A DNA stretch of 23,999 nt from Syntrophales bacterium (GCA_023230565.1 JALNXD010000042.1:1-23999), one strand, 5' to 3'. Numbered from the stretch's first letter, positions 1-7,868 are shown. Notes: generated by a model not told the origin, from the letters alone. A program made the numbers and translations.

Positions 1-1
1 A

Positions 2-130
2 AACCGCGGCACCCATCTGCCGAAGAGATACTTCACCTACAACCTGGAATTCATTCTTCAGGATATTCTGGTGAATAAGGGAAAGAAATCAGATCGCGGC
101 AAGGATAAGACCATAGAAATGTCGATCTGA
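2..130 (+). CDS. C-terminal end of an unrecognised protein (5' truncated by window)
   Basis: An open frame runs from the first bases to a TGA at 128-130, giving 42 residues that begin NRGTHLPKRYF and end in a lysine-rich, charged tail (KGKKSDRGKDK, then TIEMSI). No family can be assigned from this tail. The charged end looks like a soluble protein. It converges on the oxidoreductase gene that ends at 287. It could be a chance open frame, but the coding-like composition and the clean stop before a non-coding gap argue for a real gene end. Confidence 0.5.
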   Translation, partial: NRGTHLPKRYFTYNLEFILQDILVNKGKKSDRGKDKTIEMSI

Positions 131-286
131 AGATTACGATTCCGGAGGACGACGTTTGCCTGCCAGCATTAAAAACCTGCCTGCCGAGATTTGTGCCGAT
201 TGCGGGTAGGCGCAGCCTGAAGTGCAGCTGCCCCGAGGCGGCCGTTTTATGTGCACGTACGCAGCGGCGGCGCTGACGCCATATGC
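131..286. other. Convergent intergenic gap with a possible tiny amber-interrupted ORF
   Basis: This gap lies between two convergent gene ends. On + there is a GGAGG at 144-148, then a TTG codon at 156. It opens a 17-codon frame ending with a CxxCG motif and a TAG at 207-209. The frame stays open after the TAG to another TAG near 290. This may be a decayed small zinc-ribbon gene or chance. Small GC-rich inverted repeats are present (for example CAGCG/CGCTG around 262-275), but no hairpin with a T-run that I would call a terminator. Confidence 0.25.
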
Positions 287-2491
287 CTAGTCATTCGGGG
301 CAGGCGCCGATTTGTCAAGCTCCAGGAGCTTGTCCTGGTTTTCCTGATTCAGGAACTCCCAGAGGCCGATTTTCTGCAGGGTGGCGACGGTCGGTATGCC
401 CAGGGTGCTCCAGCCTCTTTCGTCGTAATATGCGCGGATCAATTTTTTTAACTCTTCTTTTTTGAGATTCATAAGGCCGGCACGCCGTTCTCCGACGGGC
501 ATGGCCTGGATTTCCCCGAGAGGCTTTTCGAGCATCCTTGAGAAATCCCTGTCGTAATATTCTTGCTCCGATTCGTAGAGGAAGTCGTCCACCGGTCCGA
601 TGGCCCTGTCGGGAATCCAGTCATGGGCGGCGGTGTCGGCGCCGTAGCGCATGACGTTCATAACCCGCTGCAGGTTTATGTCCCGATCGGTCTGTTCAAA
701 GATTTTTTCCCAGGTCATATCGACGCCGAGCATGCCGTTGTAAAAATCGGCATAGATTTGCTGGGAGGCAGGATTAATATATTTGTCCGTATTGTGTATC
801 TTCTCGGATTCAGGATTGAAGACGTCCACCCAGGGCAGTTTGCAAAGGCCGAGATTATCGTTGCCCAGGCGGACGCGGGGATAGGTGATCAGAGCCCTGG
901 CTTTTTCTTTAAAGGTCGGAAAGGCGCCCAGCAAGTCCACCTTGACCAGCCACGCGGCGGCGTGATGAGCGCCGATATCGCTGGCGGCGGCATACGAAGC
1001 CTGCATCGACAGGGAGCGATGCGTCCGGTACAAAGAAAAGGGCAGGCCTTTGGCGTGCATGGCAAATTTTTCCAGCTCCTGGCGGGGATCGGGATCTCCT
1101 GTTCGTGCAGAATACCGATGTGCGACCCAGTCGATCAAGCTCAACATGCCTTTCCCTGTTTCTTTTGCCAAAGACGTATCCTGACGGGCAATCTGATGAA
1201 TGAATGTCAGGGCCGCCTCTTCATCTCCCCACGTAAGCGCCAGGCCGTCCGTATCTTCCTTGACTAAATATCCCCGCTGGAAGCATTCCATGATGAACGC
1301 CATCAATACGGCCGTTGTTATCGTATCTATGCCGTAATTGTCGCAATGCCAATTGGCTTCCATGATAAATTCCGGATTCCAGATGCCCAGGTTGGAGCCG
1401 AATCCGGCAGCCGTTTCATATTCCGGGCCATCCACCCAGACCGCACTGCCTCGCCTTTTTCCCGACGATAACGTCACCCATCCGCCCTTGGTGCATTGAA
1501 GATTACAGCCGGGAAAACAGCCGTCCCTGCCGCGGTGATCGAAAAGGTTCTCGGCATAAAATTTTCCACAGATTCGATCCGCCTGAGGATGTGAACCGAA
1601 CTGGTAATTCTTGACGGGAAGAGATTGATATTCCTCCTTGTTCATGAAGGAGACAAGCCCCGCCGAACCCTTGCGACCCATGTTCAGGGAATGAGGATCG
1701 ACCTCATTGATGATGTGATGGAGTTTTGTTCCCGCCTGCTTCACCTTGTCCCATTCGGCTGCGCCATAGGGGTTTTCTCCGCGCGGGTAGTGGGCCAGAA
1801 CGACGATTGCCCTGATTTTCTTGTCCATCATCACGGTGCCGAGGCCGGTTCTTCCTGCCTGTTTCGTGCGAAACAGCCCCTTCTTTCCGTGTGCCGGCTT
1901 GGCGGTGTCGAAATAATGGCTGCTGATGCATCCGAAGGTGGTATTGGCAGCGCCGATGCCGGTCGTCACAAAGGATATGTCATTCCTGCGCACTCCCTGC
2001 CGGGTGAATGTATCGACAATGGCATTTTCCAGATCGAACACATGGTCGTGGGCCGGTGCCGCAGCGACGGAGACTTCCCGATTGAAACCGTCGATCACGA
2101 TCATGCAGTGATCTTGAGATTTGCCCGTAACTTCAAGGGCGTCGAAGCCCGCATACTTGAGATAGGCGCCGAAGTATCCGCCGAAATTGGAGAGGCCCGG
2201 AATATCGGTAATGGGGGACAAAGAGACGGCCATGCACTTGCTTGTCCCCGGAAATTGGGGGACTCCTCCCAGGGGTCCGGGCGAAAAAATCAGCGGGTTG
2301 CCGGGATCACAGGCGGTCATCTCGGCGGTCACCCGCCGGTGAAGCATATAGAGGCCCAACCCTCGACCGCCTATGAAAAAATCCCTGACAAGGGGATTGA
2401 GTTTTGATGCAACGATAGTTCCTTCATTCAAATCTATTGTAAGGATTTGATTGGCATATCCATGATTGAGCGACGAGCGCGAATATTTCAT
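287..2491 (-). CDS. Aldehyde:ferredoxin oxidoreductase family protein (tungsten pterin, long form)
   Basis: Enzymes of this family oxidise aldehydes to carboxylic acids, or run in reverse, with electrons to ferredoxin. They use a tungsten bis-pterin cofactor and one [4Fe-4S] cluster in the cytoplasm. The N-terminal half has the typical GGRGLGLYML and FSPGPLGG motifs and a GAANTTFGCI stretch. Likely cluster ligands are C325, C329 and C333, with C550 (LGLCKLPW) as the fourth. The pterin-binding GPEYET motif is at 355-360 and a GIDT motif at 387-390. The protein has 734 residues, longer than archaeal AOR at about 605. The Cys spacing is CX3CX3C rather than the classic CX2CX3C. The C-terminus carries an acidic and lysine-rich tail. 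The start at 2491 has a modest AAAGG upstream. It stands alone, with no pterin-synthesis or ferredoxin gene adjacent, so the substrate is unknown. The BamB-type subunit of class II benzoyl-CoA reductase is related, but no other Bam subunit is seen. Confidence 0.9.
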   Translation of the reverse strand: MKYSRSSLNHGYANQILTIDLNEGTIVASKLNPLVRDFFIGGRGLGLYMLHRRVTAEMTACDPGNPLIFSPGPLGGVPQFPGTSKCMAVSLSPITDIPGLSNFGGYFGAYLKYAGFDALEVTGKSQDHCMIVIDGFNREVSVAAAPAHDHVFDLENAIVDTFTRQGVRRNDISFVTTGIGAANTTFGCISSHYFDTAKPAHGKKGLFRTKQAGRTGLGTVMMDKKIRAIVVLAHYPRGENPYGAAEWDKVKQAGTKLHHIINEVDPHSLNMGRKGSAGLVSFMNKEEYQSLPVKNYQFGSHPQADRICGKFYAENLFDHRGRDGCFPGCNLQCTKGGWVTLSSGKRRGSAVWVDGPEYETAAGFGSNLGIWNPEFIMEANWHCDNYGIDTITTAVLMAFIMECFQRGYLVKEDTDGLALTWGDEEAALTFIHQIARQDTSLAKETGKGMLSLIDWVAHRYSARTGDPDPRQELEKFAMHAKGLPFSLYRTHRSLSMQASYAAASDIGAHHAAAWLVKVDLLGAFPTFKEKARALITYPRVRLGNDNLGLCKLPWVDVFNPESEKIHNTDKYINPASQQIYADFYNGMLGVDMTWEKIFEQTDRDINLQRVMNVMRYGADTAAHDWIPDRAIGPVDDFLYESEQEYYDRDFSRMLEKPLGEIQAMPVGERRAGLMNLKKEELKKLIRAYYDERGWSTLGIPTVATLQKIGLWEFLNQENQDKLLELDKSAPAPND
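1579..1665. repeat. 87-bp perfect direct repeat, copy A (inside the AOR gene)
   Basis: These 87 bases inside the aldehyde oxidoreductase gene are identical to 2625-2711, offset by 1046 bp in the same orientation. The segment encodes the stretch around FMNKEEYQSLPVKNYQFG, just before the cluster cysteines. Flanking sequence diverges immediately on both sides. Confidence 0.95.
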
Positions 2492-2624
2492 TGTAGGGTG
2501 CCTTTCACTGCTTCGTTCAATATCCTGGGCGGCAAGACGATTGCCTCTTTGAGAAAGGCAAAAGTGTTTGGCACAATAAGATAAACCGGCCCTGTTGTCA
2601 AGAACATAGAACGGTAGATGCCGC

Positions 2625-2711
2625 CCGCCTGAGGATGTGAACCGAACTGGTAATTCTTGACGGGAAGAGATTGATATTCCTCCTTGTTCATGAAGGAGAC
2701 AAGCCCCGCCG
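2625..2711. repeat. 87-bp perfect direct repeat, copy B (upstream of the AOR gene)
   Basis: This is an identical copy of 1579-1665 lying between the AOR start and the YitT-family gene. It keeps an open frame of 67 codons on - from 2691 to 2488, which is probably not a functional protein. The right end of the repeat falls in the loop of a GC hairpin (CCCCG 2704-2708 with CGGGG 2713-2717). Perfect identity implies a recent duplication, gene conversion or an assembly artefact. Confidence 0.95.
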
Positions 2712-2734
2712 CCGGGGTGAAAACATGCGAACCT

Positions 2735-2767
2735 GTGATGGTGCTAAGATCTTATGCAACCATGCAC
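2735..2767 (-). terminator. Bulged hairpin downstream of the YitT-family gene
   Basis: The arms GTGATGGTGC (2735-2744) and GCAACCATGCAC (2756-2767) pair over about 10 bp with two small bulges. They enclose the self-complementary TAAGATCTTA at 2745-2754. The structure begins just after the stop of the - strand gene ending at 2771. There is no clear T-run on the - transcript, so it may be a weak terminator or a 3' stabilising hairpin. Confidence 0.3.
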
Positions 2768-2770
2768 CCG

Positions 2771-3628
2771 TCAATAGACCTTGCGGCGTGCCAGGTTGGA
2801 ACCGATGACGGAGAAGGTATTTTCGACAATGAAGAGAGCCCTGGGATCGATGGTGAAGACGATTTCTTCTAGCCGCTTGAGCTGGATGTTATTGATAACC
2901 GTAAGAACCACTTGTTTTTGTGTCCCGGAAAAGCCGCCGATGGCGTTCAAAAGCGTTGATCCCATCCTGAATTTTTTATTTACCGTTTCGGAAATTTTTA
3001 TGGGCTGATCTGAAATAATCAATACCATTTTTCTTTGACTGAACATGGAAAGTGCATACTCCATCGCAAGAGAGGTACAGAACAGCATAATCATGGACGC
3101 GATGACAAGGTCATTGTCAAAATAAATGAAGCATAAGCCATAGAGGGCAGCATTGAAGAAAAAGTAAAATTTGCCCAGGCCTATGTTGAATTTCTGGTAA
3201 AATAATATGGCCATTACATCCAGGCCGCCGTTTGAACCGAGTGAACGCAATACAATGCCGGCTCCCATACCTGATATAACTCCGCAGATAACTGCCGCAT
3301 ACAACTGGGTATCTATTTGAAAATGTACATCTGTTAACGTGTAGATTGCCGTAAAGGCAACCATTGCATAAAGTGAATACCAGAGAAAACGCCTGCTGAT
3401 GAACCTCCAGGCAATAATAAACAAAGGTACATTGAATAACAGGTACCATATACTTATCTTGCCCATGCCCCCGGCAAAATAGACCAGAGAGGCCATTCCG
3501 AAAATTCCTCCCGGTATAAAGGTATGCGTGAAGGCGATTCCCTTTAAGGCAATGGCAATGACAGCCGAACCCGCGGTAATCAAAAACAGGTTCCAGGGAA
3601 TAGAGTATGTGATGCGGGTATCGAGCAT
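2771..3628 (-). CDS. YitT family membrane protein (DUF161 + DUF2179)
   Basis: This 285-residue protein has about five to six hydrophobic segments in residues 10-190. They include the family-typical FIPGGIFGMASLVYF near the start and the glycine-rich LRSLGSNGGLDVMAILFYQKF stretch, quoted in part. A soluble C-terminal domain covers roughly residues 200-280 (TLLNAIGGFSGTQKQVV, then VFTIDPRALFIVENTFSVIG), matching the DUF2179 domain of YitT proteins. The length fits the family. The proteins sit in the inner membrane and their function is not established. It lies 90 nt downstream of the aspartokinase on the same strand and may be cotranscribed. The Shine-Dalgarno before the ATG at 3628 is weak (AGAAG). 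Confidence 0.85.
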   Translation of the reverse strand: MLDTRITYSIPWNLFLITAGSAVIAIALKGIAFTHTFIPGGIFGMASLVYFAGGMGKISIWYLLFNVPLFIIAWRFISRRFLWYSLYAMVAFTAIYTLTDVHFQIDTQLYAAVICGVISGMGAGIVLRSLGSNGGLDVMAILFYQKFNIGLGKFYFFFNAALYGLCFIYFDNDLVIASMIMLFCTSLAMEYALSMFSQRKMVLIISDQPIKISETVNKKFRMGSTLLNAIGGFSGTQKQVVLTVINNIQLKRLEEIVFTIDPRALFIVENTFSVIGSNLARRKVY

Positions 3629-3718
3629 CTAACTTCTGCTTTCTGAAATCCAGCCGGAGGCTGCCATGGACAATGGGTGAAAGTGTTATATGGGCGCCTG
3701 GCGGAACATTTACAGTAT

Positions 3719-5128
3719 TTAGCTTTTTTCAATCAATTCTTTGTGAAGCGCGCATACACTTTTTTCAAAATCATCTTCTTCGACAACGAATTGAATATCG
3801 GTATCACGCATACATTTATGAACTGCCAGTATCTTGATGTTTTCATGGGTCAGCGTATTGACGGCTCGAAACAACACGTCGGGATCGGTCATATTGCTTC
3901 CGATAGCGGAAACAAGCGCGACTTTTTTAATCATTATGTCTGCAGACGGGAAAGATTCCTGGATGCAGTCAGCGAGCTTTTTTATAATAGTAAGAGGCTC
4001 GGCCACATAATGGGTCAAAGTATTTGCATTGGTGTCTTTCGCAAGATACCGGATTTTAAATTTAGACAGATGTTTCAGCATTTCCTGATCATGGGTGTAG
4101 CGGCCTACCATATCCTGATCGAAACATTCAATTGCCGTTACTTTTTTCCGGCCTGCGATAATTTCCACTTTCGGTGATTCATTTTTATATTCAGTCTGAA
4201 TGAGCGTGCCGGGATGCTCGGGTTCAAAGGCATTCTTTATGCGCAGCGGAATGTCGCTTTTGCGCATTCCTTTGGCTGCCTGGGGATGAATTGCTTCCAT
4301 GCCCAAATCGGAAAGCTGATCTGCAACATCATAATTGGTGTGTCCTATTGTTTTTACATTATCAGCGCCGATAAGTTTCGGATCCCCGCTGCTGAGATGA
4401 AATTCCTTATGGATAATTCCTTCCCGTGCCTGTGTAAGCACAGCGATTTTGCTGAATGTGATCTCGCTGTAACCTCTGTCGAAAGTACCCATAATTCCTT
4501 CTTTACAATGTGTATATCCGGTAACTACCGGCAACTCGCTGCTCAAGTCAATATCCTGGAAATGATGCAGTATTTTTTCATCAAACGGGAGGGTTTCCGT
4601 TTCCATCCATCCGCTCAAGTCCACAAATCTTGCATTGACTCCCATTTTGGACAGAATCTGAAAGGTGTTATGGGCGCTATGTGCTTCACCGAGAGCGCTC
4701 AGCATTTCCCGGACAGTCAGCAGATGTTCGTCAAGCTGAAAATGTCCGTATGAGCAGAGGCGAGTCAAATCGAGCAGACAACTGCGTACTCCCTCTATTC
4801 GTTCTTTCACGAAGCGGTCCGCAATTGATAAATCAAGTCCCAGCGATTCAAGTGCCGCATTTATTTCGCACATTCTTTCACCGACGCGGGTTATGGCATC
4901 TCCCCACGCCCAGGATGAATCATTATCTGAAAAAAGAGCATATACGCCCGCTTCTTGTGACTTTTTGTGTTCGAGCAGCATATCGGTCAGCCCACCATAT
5001 GCTGATACAACAATTATACGGTTATAAAGATCTTCTTCTTTTCGATTCCCGATTAATATCGTATTCAGCACGTCCGAAAACTTGCTCATTGACGTGCCGC
5101 CGATCTTTTCTACGGTATGGTTTCCCAT
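3719..5128 (-). CDS. Aspartate kinase, ectoine-cluster (Ask_Ect) type
   Basis: Aspartokinase phosphorylates L-aspartate with ATP, the first step towards lysine, threonine, methionine or, in some bacteria, ectoine. The N-terminus has the kinase motif VEKIGGTSMS (residues 6-15). It is followed by NRIIVVSAYGGLTDMLLEHK and GVYALF, which I recognise as characteristic of the specialised aspartokinases found in ectoine operons. The C-terminal part, roughly residues 315-469, holds two ACT-like regulatory repeats (TAIECFDQDMVGRY and KVALVSAIGSNM). The 469-residue length is normal for monofunctional enzymes. The ATG at 5128 follows GAGAGG with about 5 nt spacing. No ectA, ectB, ectC or asd is in the window. 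Instead the osmolyte importer operon lies directly upstream, on the same strand, which supports a link to osmotic stress. Assignment as aspartokinase is firm; the ectoine-type subclass is from remembered motifs. Confidence 0.85.
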   Translation of the reverse strand: MGNHTVEKIGGTSMSKFSDVLNTILIGNRKEEDLYNRIIVVSAYGGLTDMLLEHKKSQEAGVYALFSDNDSSWAWGDAITRVGERMCEINAALESLGLDLSIADRFVKERIEGVRSCLLDLTRLCSYGHFQLDEHLLTVREMLSALGEAHSAHNTFQILSKMGVNARFVDLSGWMETETLPFDEKILHHFQDIDLSSELPVVTGYTHCKEGIMGTFDRGYSEITFSKIAVLTQAREGIIHKEFHLSSGDPKLIGADNVKTIGHTNYDVADQLSDLGMEAIHPQAAKGMRKSDIPLRIKNAFEPEHPGTLIQTEYKNESPKVEIIAGRKKVTAIECFDQDMVGRYTHDQEMLKHLSKFKIRYLAKDTNANTLTHYVAEPLTIIKKLADCIQESFPSADIMIKKVALVSAIGSNMTDPDVLFRAVNTLTHENIKILAVHKCMRDTDIQFVVEEDDFEKSVCALHKELIEKS

Positions 5129-5172
5129 TTTGTCCTCTCTTCAATCGGTATCGCCTGAAATAACCATTACTT

Positions 5173-5192
5173 AAAAAAGAACTTCCGAGTTC
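5173..5192 (-). terminator. Small intrinsic-terminator-like hairpin in the aspartokinase leader
   Basis: On - the RNA has GAACT, loop CGGA, AGTTC, then six Us. The 5-bp stem is weak. It could end read-through from the importer operon, or act as an attenuator before the aspartokinase. Confidence 0.3.
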
Positions 5193-5406
5193 AGGGCGAA
5201 AAAAAGTTTCCACGCAGGTAGCAACCGAATTTCTTCATTATCCTTTGCTGCAGATGCCCTTCTGCAGGCCGTCACATCCCCGGTCGAACAGGGTCCGGCG
5301 TATGTGTGATTCGACTGTTATGTATGAGGCTTTTTCGTCCAGATATCCGGTATTGCTTAGGCGATACTTTTAACTGATTATTTTGATTTTGGGCAAACTT
5401 GAGGAA

Positions 5407-5435
5407 TTACTATCATTTTTGCTTCCAATAGTCAA
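5407..5435 (-). promoter_or_regulatory. Sigma-70-like promoter candidate for the aspartokinase
   Basis: On - the sequence reads TTGACT (5430-5435), a 17-nt spacer, then TAGTAA (5407-5412). The -35 and spacing are good, but the -10 matches the consensus only moderately. It sits between the end of the importer operon and the aspartokinase. Confidence 0.35.
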
Positions 5436-5480
5436 GGACGAAATCGGGACGAGAATCGGGTTATGATCGGTTCGGTCTGT

Positions 5481-6392
5481 TCATTTAATCAAGTCTTTAC
5501 TTCTGAGCCAGGCTTCGGCAGTCTTACGGACCGGCTCATGCTCGACATCGATTTTAGAGTTCAGAATGCGCACCTCATAGGTAGTAAGACTCGCGGCAAG
5601 CGGCTTCAAAAGGGATCTTATTTGAGGATAGGTGTCCAGGATTTTCTTCCGGACCACCGGCGCCGGATTGTAGACCGGGAAGAAAGACTTGTCATCAGTG
5701 AGGCTTGTAAATCCGAATGCAGCGATTCGCCCATCCGTGGCAAACCCCATGGCGGAATTTACGTGTCCGTTTTTCAATGCCTGATACGTGAGTCCTACGG
5801 ACATTTTCTTTACCTGACCGGGCGGAAGTCTGAATCCATAGTGCTTCATCATCTCTTTAAAACCGTCGGGACGTTCCCAGAATTCGGATTCAAGGGCAAA
5901 TTCCAGTTCATCGGGATGAGTGTTCACGTATGCGGCAAGATCCGATATAGTCTTTATCCCCAGTGCTTCAGCCTGTTTTTGCCTCATCATAACCGTATAG
6001 GTGTTATTTAACAAAATGGGATCGAGCCATATGAGTCCTTTATTTTCGTCGGCTTTTTTCACCCACTGATATACTTTATCCGGATCGGCCATTATTTCAC
6101 GGTCTTTTTGTGCAAAATAAACTGTGTATGCTGTGCCGGTATATTCGAAATACAGATCGAACTGCCCGTTTTCTAATGATTTTCGGGCGATAACCGAACC
6201 AACTCCGGTTTTCATATTTACTTTGAACCCGGATTTTTCCAAAAGGATACCGGCTAATTCCGTTAAAAGATACTGCTCCGTAAAATTTTTACCTCCTAAA
6301 GTGATCTCTCTGTCTTCTGCATATGCCTGCAATGAAAAAGAGAGCACCGAAAATATAATCATTATGGAAAGAAATTCAGAATACTTTTTCAT
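5481..6392 (-). CDS. Periplasmic substrate-binding protein of a glycine betaine/choline (OpuC/OsmF-type) ABC importer
   Basis: This protein binds a quaternary-ammonium compatible solute in the periplasm and delivers it to the importer. The start at 6392 is chosen over an upstream in-frame ATG because AGGAGA stands about 6 nt before it and a clean signal peptide follows (residues 1-25, cleavage after AYA). No lipobox cysteine is present, so it is a soluble periplasmic protein. The mature part opens with ITLGGKNFTEQYLLTELAG, the hallmark of the OpuAC/OpuCC family. It continues with DLYFEYTGTAY and the MGFATDGRIAAFGF stretch. The 303-residue length is typical. It is the last gene of a four-gene operon, 31 nt after the second permease. 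The exact ligand (glycine betaine, choline, carnitine or another) cannot be told. Confidence 0.9.
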   Translation of the reverse strand: MKKYSEFLSIMIIFSVLSFSLQAYAEDREITLGGKNFTEQYLLTELAGILLEKSGFKVNMKTGVGSVIARKSLENGQFDLYFEYTGTAYTVYFAQKDREIMADPDKVYQWVKKADENKGLIWLDPILLNNTYTVMMRQKQAEALGIKTISDLAAYVNTHPDELEFALESEFWERPDGFKEMMKHYGFRLPPGQVKKMSVGLTYQALKNGHVNSAMGFATDGRIAAFGFTSLTDDKSFFPVYNPAPVVRKKILDTYPQIRSLLKPLAASLTTYEVRILNSKIDVEHEPVRKTAEAWLRSKDLIK

Positions 6393-6423
6393 TTTAAATC
6401 TCCTGAAAAAGGTCTCAGCCGAT

Positions 6424-7170
6424 TCATACAGCTTTTTCGCCCCGAGAAAGTCGCAGCCCCTTTGATACAAGAATCAATCCCAGCAGCTCGCACAAGAGAT
6501 CTGCAAGCAAGGCCATGAGGGTGATTGGAATTGCACCTGCAAGAAGCTTTTCTGTCTGCATCAGACTGATTCCCGTAAATATCAAATCCCCGAGGCCTCC
6601 TGCGCCGATAAGATACGATAGCGCAGCTGTGCCGATGTTTATAATGAGGGCTACTCTGAACCCTGTGAGAATTATCTTCATCGAATTCGGTATTTCGATT
6701 TCGAGCAAAATTCCGAGAGAAGTCATTCCCATACCCCTTCCGGCATCAATCATCGAAGCCGGAACAGCGAAAATACCTGCAAGCGTATTTCGTGCTATCG
6801 GGAGAATGGAATATATGGTCAGAGCGAAAATAGCCGGTTTTGTTCCTATGCCGAGAAAACTCATCGATAGGGCTAATATTGCAAGAGAAGGAATCGTCTG
6901 ACCCAGTCCGAGTATGTACATGCAGATACCCGCGTATCTGCGAAACCGTTTTCTGGTGAATAAAATGCCGGCGGCAAGTCCGATAACCGTCGCATATGAC
7001 ATGCTGACGGCAACCAGGTAAAGATGGCGCAGGAGTAAATCGAGTATGACAGGATACTCATAAGGGTCGGTAATATACGTGATCAGACCCACTCGTTGTG
7101 CCAGTATGCCTGCGATGAAAAGTACAGTCATAAGAAGAGCCCGATATATTGTGCTCACCGGTTTCCTCAT
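6424..7170 (-). CDS. OpuC-type ABC importer permease 2
   Basis: An integral inner-membrane permease with an N-terminal hydrophobic segment (residues 9-25) and about five further segments. The conserved cytoplasmic coupling region DAGRGMGMTSLGILLEIEIP contacts the ATPase, and IGAGGLGDLIFTGI is typical of betaine transporter permeases. I place the start at 7170, where the ATG overlaps the TGA of the upstream permease by 4 bp (ATGA). The long 5' extension of the open frame is not protein-like. The 248-residue length is normal. The overlap implies translational coupling with the first permease, with which it probably forms a heterodimer. Confidence 0.88.
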   Translation of the reverse strand: MRKPVSTIYRALLMTVLFIAGILAQRVGLITYITDPYEYPVILDLLLRHLYLVAVSMSYATVIGLAAGILFTRKRFRRYAGICMYILGLGQTIPSLAILALSMSFLGIGTKPAIFALTIYSILPIARNTLAGIFAVPASMIDAGRGMGMTSLGILLEIEIPNSMKIILTGFRVALIINIGTAALSYLIGAGGLGDLIFTGISLMQTEKLLAGAIPITLMALLADLLCELLGLILVSKGLRLSRGEKAV

Positions 7171-7841
7171 TGCATCAGTTTCCTCTGAATTTTTATTCCC
7201 TCGGGTGTTGCCGCACGCTCCAGCCATGCCATTATTCCGTCGACGATAAGCGCAAGAACGGATACGAGCAGGGCGCCGCTCAGGATCATTTCGGGATAGA
7301 AACGATCGATTCCCTGCTGAATATACACCCCCAGCCCTCCGGATCCGATGTATACGGCAATAGCTGCAATTCCGATGTTCATCACTGCGGCCGTTCTCAA
7401 TCCGGCAATAATGACCGGCGCAGCCAAAGGCATTTCTACTTCTTTTAACCGCTGCCATCTGGTCATGCCCATTCCGTCGGCCGCATCAACAAGGTCAGGA
7501 GGCAGATTTTTGATGGCCGTAAAGGTATTTCGAATAATAGGAAGCTGACTGTAAAGAATCAGGGCTATTATCGCGGGAATTTTTCCAAGCCCCAGATTTA
7601 TCGGTGAAAGCAGTGGCAGCATGATACCGAATAATGCGATGGACGGAATGGTCATAATGATATTTGCACCATTGATAATCGGAGATGCAATTTCCTCATG
7701 TCCCGCAACATACAGACCCAGAGGAATCCCTGCAGCGGCGGAAATAAGAAGCGCCACTCCTACTATCCACATATGTTCCCATGAGAGGTAAAGCGCCTGG
7801 GAAAAATTTTCAGAAATAAAATGAAAAACGCCTGATATCAT
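7167..7841 (-). CDS. OpuC-type ABC importer permease 1
   Basis: This 224-residue inner-membrane permease has about five to six hydrophobic segments. The coupling motif DAADGMGMTRWQRLKEVEMP and the signature IGSGGLGVYIQQGI are both characteristic of the OpuCB/YehW group. The start at 7841 is preceded by GGAGA. It follows the ATPase by 27 nt and overlaps the next permease by 4 bp. Having two different permease genes with one CBS-bearing ATPase and one soluble binding protein matches the OpuC/OsmF arrangement rather than the single-permease OpuA/ProU form. Confidence 0.88.
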   Translation of the reverse strand: MISGVFHFISENFSQALYLSWEHMWIVGVALLISAAAGIPLGLYVAGHEEIASPIINGANIIMTIPSIALFGIMLPLLSPINLGLGKIPAIIALILYSQLPIIRNTFTAIKNLPPDLVDAADGMGMTRWQRLKEVEMPLAAPVIIAGLRTAAVMNIGIAAIAVYIGSGGLGVYIQQGIDRFYPEMILSGALLVSVLALIVDGIMAWLERAATPEGIKIQRKLMQ

Positions 7842-7868
7842 CTACAGTTCTCCATTATCTGATTGTGT

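Larger units (their letters stand above)
5129..5480 (-). promoter_or_regulatory. Upstream region / possible structured leader of the aspartokinase gene
   Basis: These 352 nt hold no convincing gene. Read on -, a promoter candidate at 5407-5435 would give a leader of about 270 nt. Within it are a 7-bp hairpin at 5248-5267 (CTGCAGA/TCTGCAG), a small hairpin followed by six Ts at 5173-5192, and a 9-nt long-range complement. In that complement 5359-5367 pairs with 5148-5156, the latter just 5' of the ribosome-binding site. I do not see the conserved core of the lysine riboswitch. A regulatory leader is an inference. Confidence 0.35.

Noticed and set aside
563..2407. Long + strand open frames opposite the AOR gene
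   Set aside because: They are antisense shadows of a clearly conserved AOR protein, and no start there has a convincing ribosome-binding site.
2488..2691. 67-codon open frame upstream of the AOR gene as a separate gene
   Set aside because: Its first 22 or so residues are the duplicated AOR fragment, and the rest has no family features or ribosome-binding logic of its own. It is a by-product of the 87-bp repeat.
5129..5480. Lysine riboswitch before the aspartokinase
   Set aside because: The conserved L-box core segments could not be found in the leader. Only generic hairpins and one long-range pairing are visible.
7171..7458. 96-residue N-terminal extension of the second osmolyte permease
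   Set aside because: It is Arg/Cys-rich, has no membrane pattern and lies inside the first permease gene. The ATGA overlap at 7167-7170 is the natural coupled start.
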